From Hymenobacter busanensis (GTDB lineage Bacteria; Bacteroidota; Bacteroidia; Cytophagales; Hymenobacteraceae), in the NCBI RefSeq assembly GCF_008727865.1, contig NZ_VTWU01000002.1, positions 186,001 to 250,000 on the forward strand: 64,000 nt of DNA, written 5' to 3'. A program made the position numbers and the translations under genes. Within the stretch, counting starts at the first letter, position 1, and every line of letters starts with the position of its first letter. Positions 21,182 through 30,202 of the stretch are shown here, piece by piece. The notes beneath the pieces were generated by a model, which saw nothing but the letters and a program-made list of their open reading frames with translations, was not told the origin of the DNA and did no database searches.

Positions 21182-21235
21182 GTCTTTGGGGGCCGGCGCG
21201 TACGTATGCATCACGGCCTCTCCCTCTTCCCTGCC

Positions 21236-23311
21236 ATGCACACCCCTTCACCCGACGCCCGCCCTAACCGCCTCGCCCACGAAACCAGCCCGTACCTGCT
21301 TCAGCATGCCTACAACCCTGTCGATTGGTATCCGTGGGGCGAAGAGGCATTGCAAAGGGCCCGCAACGAGCAGAAGCCGATTCTGGTGAGTATTGGGTAC
21401 GCGGCCTGTCATTGGTGCCACGTGATGGAGCGCGAATCGTTCGAGCACGAGCAGATTGCGCGGGTGATGAACGAGCGGTTTGTGTGCATCAAAGTGGACC
21501 GGGAAGAGCGGCCCGACGTGGACCAAGTGTATATGGACGCGGTGCAGGCCATGGGCGTGGGCGGCGGCTGGCCGCTGAACGTGTTTCTGACGCCGGAGGC
21601 CAAACCGTTCTACGGCGGCACGTACTTCCCGCCGAAGGGCTGGTTTGAGCTGCTGCAGCAGGTATCTAATGCCTACGCCTCGGCAGAGCATCGGCCCGAG
21701 TTGGACAAGTCGGCGGAGGATTTTGCGCGGGTGCTGAGGGCTTCGGACCTGGAGAAATATGGCGTGCAAGCGGCTGCTGAGAGCGTAGACCGCCAGCAGT
21801 TGCAGAAGCTGCTGCTGGCGCTGGAAAAGCGCTTTGACCGGCAGCGGGGCGGCACCGGCCGGGCCCCCAAGTTCCCGATGCCGGTAATCTGGCGGTTTCT
21901 GCTGCGGGCGCACCAACTTACCGGCAACCACCTGGCCCTGACCCAGACCACCCGCACGCTCACCGAAATGGCTTGGGGCGGTATCTACGACCAAGTGGGC
22001 GGCGGTTTTGCGCGCTACTCGGTGGACGAAGAATGGCTGGTGCCGCACTTCGAGAAGATGCTCTACGACAACGGCCAGCTCGTGAGCCTCTACGCCGAAG
22101 CCTACCAGGTGACGCAGGACGAAGAATACCGCGCCGTGGTACGCGACACGGTGGCTTTTGTACAGCGCGAGCTGCTGAGTCCCGAAGGCGGTTTTTACGC
22201 CTCGCTCGATGCCGACAGCGAAGGCGTGGAAGGCAAGTTCTACGTGTGGGAGCTGGCCGAACTCTACGACGTGCTCGGCGACGAAGCCCCGCTGGCGGCC
22301 GCGTATTACCGCTGCACCGCCGAGGGCAACTGGGAACACGGCCAGAATATCCTGCACCGTCGCCAGAACGACGCCGAGTTTGCTGCCGCCCACCAGCTCA
22401 CGTCCGGCGTAGTGGCCGAGTTAGTGCGGGGCTGGCAGCAGAAGCTCCTCACCCACCGCAGTCGACGCGTACGCCCCGGCCTCGACGACAAAATCCTGAC
22501 CGGCTGGAACGCCCTGATGTTGCGCGGCCTCTGCGACGCCTACCGCGCCTTCACTGAGCGCGAATATTTGGCGCTGGCGCTGCGAAATGCCGAGTTCATC
22601 GAAGCCAACCTGGTGCGAACTTATACGGGCGGGCTGTGGCGCAGCTGGAAAGCCGGGCGCGGCAGCGTGGTGGCTTTTTTGGAAGACTACGCCCTGCTCG
22701 TCGATGCTTACACGAGCCTCTACGAAGTGACGTTCGAGGAACGGTGGCTGCGCCGGGCACAGGAACTGGCCGACTACGTGCTAGCGCATTTCGGCGACGA
22801 TACCGGCGACCCGCACCTGTTCTACACCGACGCGACGGGCGAGGCGCTGATTGCCCGCAAAAAGGAGCTGTTCGACAACGTCATTCCGGCTTCCAACTCC
22901 GTCATGGCCTACAACCTGCTGCGCCTAGGCACGCTGCTCGACGTGCCGGCCTGGCGTGAGCGGGCCGCGGCCATGCTGGCGCGGGTGCAGGAGTTGGCCG
23001 TGAAAGAGCCGCAGCATTTGGCCAACTGGGCCGCGCTGTACCTGAGCCGGCTGGCCCCGCTGGCCGAAATAGCCATTGTGGGCCCCGATGTGGAAGCCCT
23101 GCGGCAGCAGCTCAGCCGCCACCCGCTGCCCAACGCGGTGCTGGCCGGCAGTACCCAGGAAAGTGAGTTGTCACTGCTGCAAGGGCGTTTTCAGAACAGC
23201 CAAACGCGCATCTACGTGTGTTACAACCACGCTTGCCAGCAGCCGGTAAGCTCAGCAGCCGAAGCCCTGGAACAGCTGCGGGCGGCTTGGGCGGCCGCAC
23301 AGACCGGATGA
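21236..23311 (+). CDS. DUF255 thioredoxin-fold protein (YyaL/SSP411 family)
   Basis: This 691-residue protein opens with [20 protein letters not shown], the family signature, then a thioredoxin-like domain with CHWC (about residues 61-64, [16 protein letters not shown]). A six-hairpin glycosidase-like alpha/alpha domain follows. Conserved segments [24 protein letters not shown] and GGTYFPP are present, and the length is normal. The biochemical activity of bacterial members is not established. ATG at 21236 is preferred over in-frame ATG 21206, because the latter falls just past the terminator and adds residues outside the conserved start. It stands alone between a terminator and the priA promoter. 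Confidence 0.9.
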   Translation: MHTPSPDARPNRLAHETSPYLLQHAYNPVDWYPWGEEALQRARNEQKPILVSIGYAACHWCHVMERESFEHEQIARVMNERFVCIKVDREERPDVDQVYMDAVQAMGVGGGWPLNVFLTPEAKPFYGGTYFPPKGWFELLQQVSNAYASAEHRPELDKSAEDFARVLRASDLEKYGVQAAAESVDRQQLQKLLLALEKRFDRQRGGTGRAPKFPMPVIWRFLLRAHQLTGNHLALTQTTRTLTEMAWGGIYDQVGGGFARYSVDEEWLVPHFEKMLYDNGQLVSLYAEAYQVTQDEEYRAVVRDTVAFVQRELLSPEGGFYASLDADSEGVEGKFYVWELAELYDVLGDEAPLAAAYYRCTAEGNWEHGQNILHRRQNDAEFAAAHQLTSGVVAELVRGWQQKLLTHRSRRVRPGLDDKILTGWNALMLRGLCDAYRAFTEREYLALALRNAEFIEANLVRTYTGGLWRSWKAGRGSVVAFLEDYALLVDAYTSLYEVTFEERWLRRAQELADYVLAHFGDDTGDPHLFYTDATGEALIARKKELFDNVIPASNSVMAYNLLRLGTLLDVPAWRERAAAMLARVQELAVKEPQHLANWAALYLSRLAPLAEIAIVGPDVEALRQQLSRHPLPNAVLAGSTQESELSLLQGRFQNSQTRIYVCYNHACQQPVSSAAEALEQLRAAWAAAQTG

Positions 23312-23381
23312 GCTCATGCGGGCGGTAGATAACCCCGGCCATTGCTCGGCGGTTGTGCTTCCATCCCACCCCCGCGCGGGT

Positions 23382-23389
23382 TACCTTTG
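23382..23389 (+). promoter_or_regulatory. promoter -7 box for priA
   Basis: TACCTTTG lies 21 nt before the GTG start of priA, so the mRNA leader would be only about 15 nt. This position supports the GTG at 23411 as the start. Confidence 0.6.
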
Positions 23390-23410
23390 TAGTTCGCCGC
23401 CCCCGAATCC

Positions 23411-25978
23411 GTGTCGCAGACCCAGCTATTCATCCTTCCCGACTCCGAGCCCACCCCGGCCGCAGCCGACCGCGTTACGTTGTTTGCCGACGTAGTGCTG
23501 CCCCTGCCGCTGCCCAAGCTCTACACCTACCGCGTGCCCTACGAGCTCAACGACCAGGTAGTGGTTGGCGGGCGGGTGCTGGTGCAGTTCGGGGCCAAAA
23601 AGACGCTGAGCTGCATCGTAGCCGCTGTGCACGAAACCGCGCCCAAGGATTACCAAGCGAAGTATATCTTGGAGTTCATCGACGATGCGCCGGTTGTCAC
23701 GCAGCCGCAGCTGAAGCTGTTTCGCTGGATTGCCGAGTACTACCTCTGCACGCTGGGCGAGGTAATAAACGCGGCCTTGCCGTCGGCGCTCAAGCTCAGC
23801 TCGGAATCCAGGGTGCAGCTGCACCCGGCCTACAAGCGCGACGAGCACCCCTACCCGCTGAGCGAGCAGGAAGAGAAAATTGTGGACGCGCTCAGCACCG
23901 AAGAAGGCAAGGCGCTGACGTTTTCGGAGGTGGGCGAAGTGCTCGGCATCAGCTCGTTTCACAAGGTGATTAAGAGCCTGATGCAGAAAGACGTCATCTT
24001 TCTCTTCGAGCACATTGCCGACAAGTTCACGCCCAAGGTGGTGAAGAAAGTGCGCTTGGCCCACCATTTCGTGAGCGAGGCGGCGCTGGAGAGTTTGTTC
24101 GAGCAATTGGCCGCCAAGGCCAAGCAGCTCGACGTGCTGATGCGCTACATACAGCGCGTGCCGGTGTACCAGAACGAGCACCTCAACCACCGTGGCCTGG
24201 AAAAAGCGGCGCTGACGAGCAGCCCGCACCTGTCGCCCTCGGCGGTGAACACGCTCATCAAAAACGGCGTGCTCGAGCAATTCGACCAGATTGTGTCGCG
24301 CTTCCCGATGGATGACGACCCCAAGCAGCAAATGCCGTTTGCGCTGAGTGAAGGCCAGCTGACGGCCCGCAACGAGGTGCTCGACCACTTTCAGCAGAAG
24401 GATATTGTGCTGCTGCACGGCGTAACGGGATCGGGCAAGACGGAAATCTATATCGACCTGATCAAGAACGCGCTGGAAGGCGGCGGGCAAGTGCTGTATC
24501 TGCTGCCTGAAATTGCCCTTACGGCCCAGATTGTAACCCGTCTGATGCGCGTATTCGGTACGCGGCTAGGCGTGTACCACAGCAAGTTCTCCGACAACGA
24601 GCGGGTGGAAGTGTGGAACGGCGTGCTGTCGGGCCGCTTTCAAGTGGTGGTGGGCGTGCGCTCGGCCGTGTTTCTGCCCTTCGACAACCTCTCGCTCATC
24701 GTGGTCGACGAGGAGCACGAATCGAGCTACAAGCAGTACGACCCCGCCCCGCGCTACAACGCCCGCGAGGTGGCCCTGATGATGGGCACCTTCCAGGGCG
24801 CCAAAATTCTGCTCGGCTCGGCCACGCCCTCGGTCGAAACCTACTACCAATGCCGCGCCGGCCGCTGGGGGCTCGTCACGCTCACCAAGCGCTTCGGCGA
24901 AGCCGGTTTGCCCGACATCGAACTGATTGACACCCGCCGTAACCAGTCGCCGGGTGCCAACGGGCAGCCGAAGCGGCCCACGCACAACTTCACGCCCGAG
25001 CTGACCGCCGCCATTGAGGGCCGGCTGGAGCAGAAAGAGCAGGTGATTCTGTTTCAGAACCGCCGCGGCTACTCGCCCTTCATTACCTGCCTCGACTGCG
25101 GCTGGATACCCAAGTGCAAGAGCTGCGCCGTGAGCCTGAGCTACCACAAGCACGCCCACGAGTTGCGCTGCCACTACTGCGGCCACCACGACCAGATGCC
25201 GCGCGAGTGCCCGGCCTGCGGCTCGATGGCGCTGCGCATGATGGGTTTCGGCACCGAGCGCATCGAAGACGACCTCAAGATTATGCTGCCCCAAGCCATG
25301 GTGCAGCGCATGGACCTCGACACCACCCGCGCCAAAAACGCCTACCAGCAAATCATCAGCGACTTTGAGCAGCAGCGCACCAACGTGCTGGTGGGTACGC
25401 AAATGGTGACCAAGGGCCTCGACTTCGGCAACGTGAGTTTGGTGGGCATCATCAACGCCGACAGCATCATCCACTACCCCGATTTCCGGGCCCACGAGCG
25501 CGCCTACCAAATGTTTGTGCAGGTGAGCGGCCGGGCCGGGCGCAAGGGCAAGAAGGGCAAGGTCATCATCCAGACCGGCGACCCGCAGCAGCCCATCTTC
25601 GACAAGGTGATGCGCAACGACTACGTGCAGTTCTACGAGTACGAGCTGGAGCAGCGGCGCGAGCATCTGTACCCACCGTTTGCGCGCGTCATCAAAATTA
25701 CGGTGAAGCACGTGGAGGAGCGCGGCGCGCAGGAAACGGCTATTTCGCTGGTGCAGGAACTGGTGGAGCGGCTTGGCCGCGAAGCCGTGTTGGGCCCTGA
25801 GGCGCCGTACATCTTCCGCATCCGCAACTTCTACCTGCAGGAAATCACCATCAAGCTCAGCCGCGAGCATACCGTGCTCAAGCACGCCAAGGCCCAGATT
25901 CTGGAAAGCATCAACCTGATTAAAGCCGCGAAAGACTTCAAAGGCGCCCGCATTGCCGTCGACGTCGACCCGATGTAA
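23411..25978 (+). CDS. priA: primosomal protein N' (replication restart helicase PriA)
   Basis: This 855-residue protein recognises stalled forks and loads the replicative helicase. An N-terminal 3' DNA-binding domain (LYTYRVP) is followed by a winged-helix region. The superfamily 2 helicase core has Walker A GVTGSGKT at 337-344 and a DEEH box in VVDEEHESSYK. The helicase core carries paired zinc motifs (CLDCGWIPKCKSC, then CHYCG and CPACG), and the motif near QVSGRAGRKGKKGK completes the core. The start is GTG, about 20 nt after a TAnnTTTG box. The protein is slightly longer than E. coli PriA owing to an insertion around residues 140-300. It ends before a strong hairpin. Confidence 0.96.
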   Translation: MSQTQLFILPDSEPTPAAADRVTLFADVVLPLPLPKLYTYRVPYELNDQVVVGGRVLVQFGAKKTLSCIVAAVHETAPKDYQAKYILEFIDDAPVVTQPQLKLFRWIAEYYLCTLGEVINAALPSALKLSSESRVQLHPAYKRDEHPYPLSEQEEKIVDALSTEEGKALTFSEVGEVLGISSFHKVIKSLMQKDVIFLFEHIADKFTPKVVKKVRLAHHFVSEAALESLFEQLAAKAKQLDVLMRYIQRVPVYQNEHLNHRGLEKAALTSSPHLSPSAVNTLIKNGVLEQFDQIVSRFPMDDDPKQQMPFALSEGQLTARNEVLDHFQQKDIVLLHGVTGSGKTEIYIDLIKNALEGGGQVLYLLPEIALTAQIVTRLMRVFGTRLGVYHSKFSDNERVEVWNGVLSGRFQVVVGVRSAVFLPFDNLSLIVVDEEHESSYKQYDPAPRYNAREVALMMGTFQGAKILLGSATPSVETYYQCRAGRWGLVTLTKRFGEAGLPDIELIDTRRNQSPGANGQPKRPTHNFTPELTAAIEGRLEQKEQVILFQNRRGYSPFITCLDCGWIPKCKSCAVSLSYHKHAHELRCHYCGHHDQMPRECPACGSMALRMMGFGTERIEDDLKIMLPQAMVQRMDLDTTRAKNAYQQIISDFEQQRTNVLVGTQMVTKGLDFGNVSLVGIINADSIIHYPDFRAHERAYQMFVQVSGRAGRKGKKGKVIIQTGDPQQPIFDKVMRNDYVQFYEYELEQRREHLYPPFARVIKITVKHVEERGAQETAISLVQELVERLGREAVLGPEAPYIFRIRNFYLQEITIKLSREHTVLKHAKAQILESINLIKAAKDFKGARIAVDVDPM

Positions 25979-25991
25979 TTCCTCCTATTCC

Positions 25992-26044
25992 AAACGCAAC
26001 GCCCCGACTTGCTGCTGCTTAGCGCGAGTCGGGGCGTTGCGTTT
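25992..26044 (+). terminator. terminator hairpin after priA
   Basis: The arms AAACGCAACGCCCCGACT (25992-26009) and AGTCGGGGCGTTGCGTTT (26026-26043) are perfectly complementary (18 bp) around a 16-nt loop. A TTTT tail is part of the right end. Confidence 0.85.
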
Positions 26045-26250
26045 TGGGCGCTTTTAACGAGGCAAATCCATTTCAGGTTGCGCCAATTGGCGTTATCACC
26101 CGATTATGTGGCCAAAACTTTATTGTACCGAATGTTTGGCGCGCTAGAAATCGTCCTATATTGCCACCCAATTCCGGGAAAATTCATTCCCATTGCCGCC
26201 TTACTCCTACTCATCTCTTCACTTTTCCTACCTCTTACCCTTTTACCCAT

Positions 26251-26868
26251 ATGGGCAAAATCTCCTCCCTCCTGACCACCGCGCTGGTGGTAGTGTCCCT
26301 CGCCTCGTGCAGCAAAGAGAGCTACACGTTCCAGAACAAAGCTCCGTACGGCGCTACCTACACGGCTGCTACCACAGCTGCTCCCGTAACGGAAACAGCA
26401 GCTGCCGAGGCTCCCGTAGCAGTTGCTACGCCCGAGCTGACGGCCTCGGCTACCAAGCCTGCTGCGGTGAAGCACACGGCCCGCACCTACGCGGCCCACG
26501 CCCAAGCTGCCAAAACGGTAGCGGCTGCCGAAACCAAGGCGGCTCCCACCAAAGCCGAAATCAAAGAAGCCAAGGCTACGCTGAAGGCCATGCACAAAGC
26601 CGCCAAGAAAGCCAACCCGGCTTCGCCGCTGGCTGGTGGCAAAAGCCAACTGGTGGCCGCGCTGCTCTGCTTCTTCCTGGGCGGCCTAGGCGTGCACCGC
26701 TTCTACCTCGGCTACACGGGCCGCGGCCTGCTCTACATTGCCCTGGCAGTTACCAGCTTCCTGATTGTGCCGGCCATCGTACTGCTGGTGCTGGTTATCA
26801 TCGACCTGGTGAAAATCCTGACCGGCAGCTTGCAGCCCAAAGGCGGCAGCTACGAAACGACACTGTAG
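26251..26868 (+). CDS. TM2 domain lipoprotein
   Basis: This 205-residue protein has a lipoprotein signal (VVVSLASC, Cys 20) and an Ala/Thr/Pro/Lys-rich linker (about 30-130). A C-terminal TM2 domain with two helices and the GGLGVHRFYLGYTGRGLL segment characteristic of TM2 proteins follows. TM2 proteins have no single known function. Being anchored by both a lipid and two helices is unusual and may mean the signal is only a membrane anchor. ATG at 26251 follows a pyrimidine-rich stretch; the upstream open frame overlaps the priA terminator. The protein downstream on the opposite strand has the same overall layout. Confidence 0.85.
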   Translation: MGKISSLLTTALVVVSLASCSKESYTFQNKAPYGATYTAATTAAPVTETAAAEAPVAVATPELTASATKPAAVKHTARTYAAHAQAAKTVAAAETKAAPTKAEIKEAKATLKAMHKAAKKANPASPLAGGKSQLVAALLCFFLGGLGVHRFYLGYTGRGLLYIALAVTSFLIVPAIVLLVLVIIDLVKILTGSLQPKGGSYETTL

Positions 26869-26878
26869 AAGTAATCTT

Positions 26879-26938
26879 GCTTTACAGGCAACAAAAAACC
26901 CGGTCATTGCTGACCGGGTTTTTTGTTGCCTGTAAAGC
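26879..26938. terminator. perfect 28-bp inverted repeat, bidirectional terminator
   Basis: The arms at 26879-26906 and 26911-26938 are exact complements around a 4-nt loop (TTGC). The centre holds AAAAAACCCGGTCA and TGACCGGGTTTTTT, so both strands get a GC stem with a T-tract. It lies between two convergent genes, 10 bp after the TM2 stop and 8 bp before the stop of the minus-strand gene. Confidence 0.92.
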
Positions 26939-26946
26939 GTCTGTGC

Positions 26947-27510
26947 CTATACTTCTTCGAGCAGGCCCAGAATCAGGAGCACCACGCCGATGATGGCCAA
27001 GATGTAGCCCAGCAGGCCAATCACGCCGCCGAAGATGCCCAGCAGTACGCCGGCAATCAGCAGAATCAGGCCCAGCTTCACGTAGTGGTTCAGGGCTTGC
27101 GCATCCGAAGCCGATGCCGCGTTGTGGTGCTGGCGGATTTGCGCTTTAGCAGCCAGCTTGTCGGCTTTTTTCAGCACGTTGTTGAGGGCCAGCTTTTGCA
27201 CCACGTTCAGCTTCCGGGCGGGTGCGGGCGCTTCCACTTTGGCGGCGGATGCCGTGCTGGCGGTAGCGGGTGTAGCGGCCGCCACCGGAGCGGCTGGAGC
27301 CGTGGCTACGGGCGCTTCGGCTGCTACCGGAGCGGGCGTTTCGGCGGGGGCCTGAGCGGGCTGCTGCACAGCTACCGAGCGGTGAACATCGCCGTGGTAG
27401 GGGCTGGTCTTGGGCAGCATTGCGTACTCGCTGCGGCCGCAGCCCGACAGCGCCGCGGCAATTACCGCAGCACCTGCGAGTTTGTTGAGCAGTTTGGCAA
27501 CGTGCTTCAT
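26947..27510 (-). CDS. lipoprotein-like protein with two C-terminal membrane helices
   Basis: This 187-residue protein has a lipoprotein signal (AALSGC, Cys 24), a Pro/Ala/Val-rich linker (about 50-95), a Lys-rich segment (LNVVQKLALNNVLKKADKLAAK) and a hydrophobic C-terminus with two helices rich in Gly, Leu and Ile. No TM2 signature is present. The layout and the sequence just after the lipid Cys (C-G-R-S-E-Y against C-S-K-E-S-Y) resemble the convergent TM2 protein, so the two may be diverged relatives or partners. No named family is recognised. Confidence 0.8.
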   Translation of the reverse strand: MKHVAKLLNKLAGAAVIAAALSGCGRSEYAMLPKTSPYHGDVHRSVAVQQPAQAPAETPAPVAAEAPVATAPAAPVAAATPATASTASAAKVEAPAPARKLNVVQKLALNNVLKKADKLAAKAQIRQHHNAASASDAQALNHYVKLGLILLIAGVLLGIFGGVIGLLGYILAIIGVVLLILGLLEEV

Positions 27511-27711
27511 AAGGGGTAGGAGTTGGTGAAAGTGCGAAAGTGCAAGTATTACGGGCCCAAAATAGAAATGGCTGAATAAATATTGCAGCTTATCGATTCC
27601 TGAGGGCAGGCCAACGGCGGCATTTCCAAAGCGTAGAAGCAGTTAAGCGGTTGAGCGAACGTCGCGGGGTTGCGCGTTGTTAATCGGTTGCGCTTTTCTT
27701 TGCACGCACGT

Positions 27712-28494
27712 ATGCCGATTCTGTTCCGATTAGTTCTGCGCGAAGCCTTGCCGGGCTTGCTGATGGTTTTACTGCTGGCTGCCTGTGCGCAGCCGCCGCT
27801 CGAAAGCACCGCTGCTGCCAGCGTGCAGCGCCGCGCCGACATCATTCCCGACACGGCCGGCTACCAGCGCCGCGCCCCGCAGGACCCCAACGGCATTGGT
27901 CGCTACTATCAGGGCCGGCAAATTGCCCACGTGATGGGCCACGAGGGCGCCGACTGGCTGGAGCGTCCCGGCCGCGACGAGCAGGAAGGCACGGCCATTT
28001 TGTTGCGCGAACTGCAGCTCAAGCCCACCGACGTGGTAGCCGATATCGGGGCGGGCACGGGCTATTTTACGTTCCGCATCAGTCCGCTGGTGCCGCGTGG
28101 CAAAGTGCTGGCCGTGGATATTCAGCCCGAAATGATTGCCGAGCTGCAGCGCAACAAAGCCAAGAAGCAAGCCTACAACGTGGAGCCCGTGCTGGGCACC
28201 GTGGAAAACCCCAATCTGCCCAATAGCGGCGTGGACGTGGTGCTGATTGTGGACGCGTACCACGAGTTTGACCACCCCCGCGAGATGATGCGCGCCATTC
28301 GCAACGCGCTGCGCCCCGGCGGCCGGCTGGCCCTCATCGAGTACCGCGCCGAAGACCCCAACGTGCCCATCAAGCGCATTCACCGCATGAGCGAGGAACA
28401 GGCCCGCCGGGAGGTGGAGGCCGTGGGTTTGCAGTTCGTGGAAAACCGCACCGCGCTGCCCCAGCAGCACATGCTCATTTTCCGGCGCCCGTAG
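27712..28494 (+). CDS. class I SAM-dependent methyltransferase with lipoprotein-type N-terminus
   Basis: This 260-residue protein has the nucleotide-binding motif VADIGAGTGYFTFRI (about 109-123) and the acidic loop VDIQPEM. VDAYHEFDHPREMM fits post-motif II, and a LRPGGRLALIEYR strand is present, all as in Rossmann-fold methyltransferases. The N-terminus looks like a lipoprotein signal with LLLAAC (Cys 25). Homologues in this phylum share such a leader (recalled, not checked). Since SAM is cytoplasmic, either the signal is only an anchor or the enzyme is exported without SAM. ATG at 27712 gives a proper signal; the substrate is unknown. A TTTCTTTG sequence ends 9 nt upstream and may be its promoter. 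Confidence 0.85.
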   Translation: MPILFRLVLREALPGLLMVLLLAACAQPPLESTAAASVQRRADIIPDTAGYQRRAPQDPNGIGRYYQGRQIAHVMGHEGADWLERPGRDEQEGTAILLRELQLKPTDVVADIGAGTGYFTFRISPLVPRGKVLAVDIQPEMIAELQRNKAKKQAYNVEPVLGTVENPNLPNSGVDVVLIVDAYHEFDHPREMMRAIRNALRPGGRLALIEYRAEDPNVPIKRIHRMSEEQARREVEAVGLQFVENRTALPQQHMLIFRRP

Positions 28495-28523
28495 CAACCC
28501 GCGCAGCAGCCAGCAGCGGGCCT

Positions 28524-28531
28524 TACCTTTG
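28524..28531 (+). promoter_or_regulatory. promoter -7 box for queA
   Basis: TACCTTTG ends 6 nt before the queA ATG at 28538. With a normal distance from box to transcription start, the mRNA would begin at or next to the ATG. Confidence 0.6.
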
Positions 28532-28537
28532 CGGCTT

Positions 28538-29764
28538 ATGCAGCCCGCCAACCCTCGCCTGCTCGCCATCCGCGACTTTACCTACGACCTGCCCGCCGAG
28601 CGCATTGCGCCCGAGCCCCTCCCCGACCGCGACGCCTCCCGCCTGCTCGTTTGCCGGGCTGGTGAGCTTACCGACCGCACGTTCCGCGACCTGCCGGCTG
28701 AGCTGCCAGCTGATGCGCTGCTGGTGTTCAACAACACCAAAGTGGTGCGGGCGCGCCTGCATTTGAACAAACCCACCGGCGGGCAAATCGAGCTGTTTTG
28801 CCTTGAGCCCGTAGCCCCGCACCGCGCGCTGGAGCAGGCCATGCAGCAAACCGAAAGCTGTACCTGGCGCTGCCTGGTGGGCAACGGCAAACGCTGGAAA
28901 ACCGGCGCCATTTCCACCGATTTCGTTACGCCCACCGGCCAGCCTGCACAGCTGTTTGCCGAGCGGGCCGCCATTGAAGACGGCAGCGCGCTCATCCGCT
29001 TCAGCTGGCTGCCGGCCGAGCTGCCGTTTGCGCAGGTGCTTAGCGCCGTGGGCAAGCTGCCGCTGCCGCCCTACCTCAACCGCCAGCCCACCAACGCCGA
29101 CGATGTGCGCTACCAAACTGTGTATGCGCAGCACGAAGGTGCGGTGGCGGCTCCTACTGCCGGCCTGCACTTCACCGATGCCATCATGACCGCGCTGCAC
29201 CAGCGCGGCATCGGTACGGCGCAGTTGACCTTGCACGTGGGCGCGGGCACTTTTCAGCCGGTGAAGGCCGAGCAGATGCAAGGCCACGCCATGCACGCCG
29301 AGCCCATCAGCGTAGATGCCGGGCTGCTGCGGCAGCTTTTGGCGCACGCGCCGCGGCCGGTAATTGCGGTGGGCACCACCAGCCTGCGCACGCTCGAAAG
29401 CCTGTATTGGCTGGGGCGTGAGCTGCACCTGAGCGGTGCGTTGCCAGCTGCCGTAGAGCAGTGGCAGCCCTACCAAGAAGATGCCGCTGAGGTTTCGACC
29501 GCCGACGCTTTGCAGGCTTTGCTGACTCACCTGACCACTACCGGCTCCCATGCCATTCAGGCCAGCACGCAGCTGCTCATTGCGCCGGGCTACCGGTTTC
29601 GGGTGGTGCAAGGGCTGATTACCAACTTCCACCAGCCCGAAAGCACCTTGCTGCTGCTGGTGGCGGCCCTGCTGGGCCCTGACTGGCGCACGGTGTACGA
29701 CCACGCGCTGGCCAACGGCTACCGGTTTCTGAGCTACGGCGACAGTTCGCTGCTGCTGCCGTAG
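28538..29764 (+). CDS. queA: S-adenosylmethionine:tRNA ribosyltransferase-isomerase
   Basis: This 408-residue protein transfers and rearranges the ribosyl part of SAM onto 7-aminomethyl-7-deazaguanine in tRNA, giving epoxyqueuosine. Conserved segments are FTYDLPAERIAPEPLPDRDASRL near the start, VFNNTKVVRARL, HEGAVAAPTAGLHFT, LHVGAGTFQPV, VGTTSLRTLES and LITNFHQPESTLL. A central insertion (about 75-150) makes it longer than the E. coli protein (356). The ATG at 28538 fits the promoter box just upstream. Confidence 0.95.
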   Translation: MQPANPRLLAIRDFTYDLPAERIAPEPLPDRDASRLLVCRAGELTDRTFRDLPAELPADALLVFNNTKVVRARLHLNKPTGGQIELFCLEPVAPHRALEQAMQQTESCTWRCLVGNGKRWKTGAISTDFVTPTGQPAQLFAERAAIEDGSALIRFSWLPAELPFAQVLSAVGKLPLPPYLNRQPTNADDVRYQTVYAQHEGAVAAPTAGLHFTDAIMTALHQRGIGTAQLTLHVGAGTFQPVKAEQMQGHAMHAEPISVDAGLLRQLLAHAPRPVIAVGTTSLRTLESLYWLGRELHLSGALPAAVEQWQPYQEDAAEVSTADALQALLTHLTTTGSHAIQASTQLLIAPGYRFRVVQGLITNFHQPESTLLLLVAALLGPDWRTVYDHALANGYRFLSYGDSSLLLP

Positions 29765-29827
29765 TCGCGCAGCATCTTTCCGGTCGAGCATCCGTACAAG
29801 GTTCGTTTCCAACCCCAGAATACGACC

Positions 29828-30130
29828 ATGAAAAAGATAACTCTGCTGCTGGCCGCTGTGGCGCTGACCAGCGTTTCGGCCCTGGCCCAGAATACGCCCA
29901 CTCAGAAAACGGAAGTAGACGTACGCGAAAATGGCACGGTGAAAGCCGAAACCACCACCCGTACGGGCCGCACCAAAGCCGGCCAGAAAATTGAAAACAC
30001 GGGCCAGGACGTGAAATACGCTGGCAAGAAAACTGGCCACGCCGTGCATCGCGGTGCCCAGAAAACCGGCCATGCCGTGAAGAAGGGCGTTAAGAAAGTA
30101 GGTAACAAAGCCGAAGACGTTGTAGACTAA
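29828..30130 (+). CDS. small secreted Lys/Thr-rich repeat protein
   Basis: This 100-residue protein has a clear signal peptide ending VSALAQ (about 1-21). The mature part is hydrophilic and basic, with a short internal repeat: KKTGHAVHRG, QKTGHAVKKG, KKVGNKAED (about 66-97). No known domain is recognised. The pattern suggests a periplasmic or surface protein of low complexity. It has its own terminator. Confidence 0.8.
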   Translation: MKKITLLLAAVALTSVSALAQNTPTQKTEVDVRENGTVKAETTTRTGRTKAGQKIENTGQDVKYAGKKTGHAVHRGAQKTGHAVKKGVKKVGNKAEDVVD

Positions 30131-30151
30131 GCAAGGCTTTATTGCCCACAA

Positions 30152-30187
30152 AAAAGCCCCGGCCGAGTATAATCGGCCGGGGCTTTT
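30152..30187 (+). terminator. hairpin terminator between the repeat protein and the M14 peptidase
   Basis: The perfect 15-bp arms AAAAGCCCCGGCCGA (30152-30166) and TCGGCCGGGGCTTTT (30173-30187) surround a 6-nt loop. A/T tails on both sides allow it to serve both convergent genes. Confidence 0.9.
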
Positions 30188-30202
30188 CGTTGCGGTTGGC
30201 TG

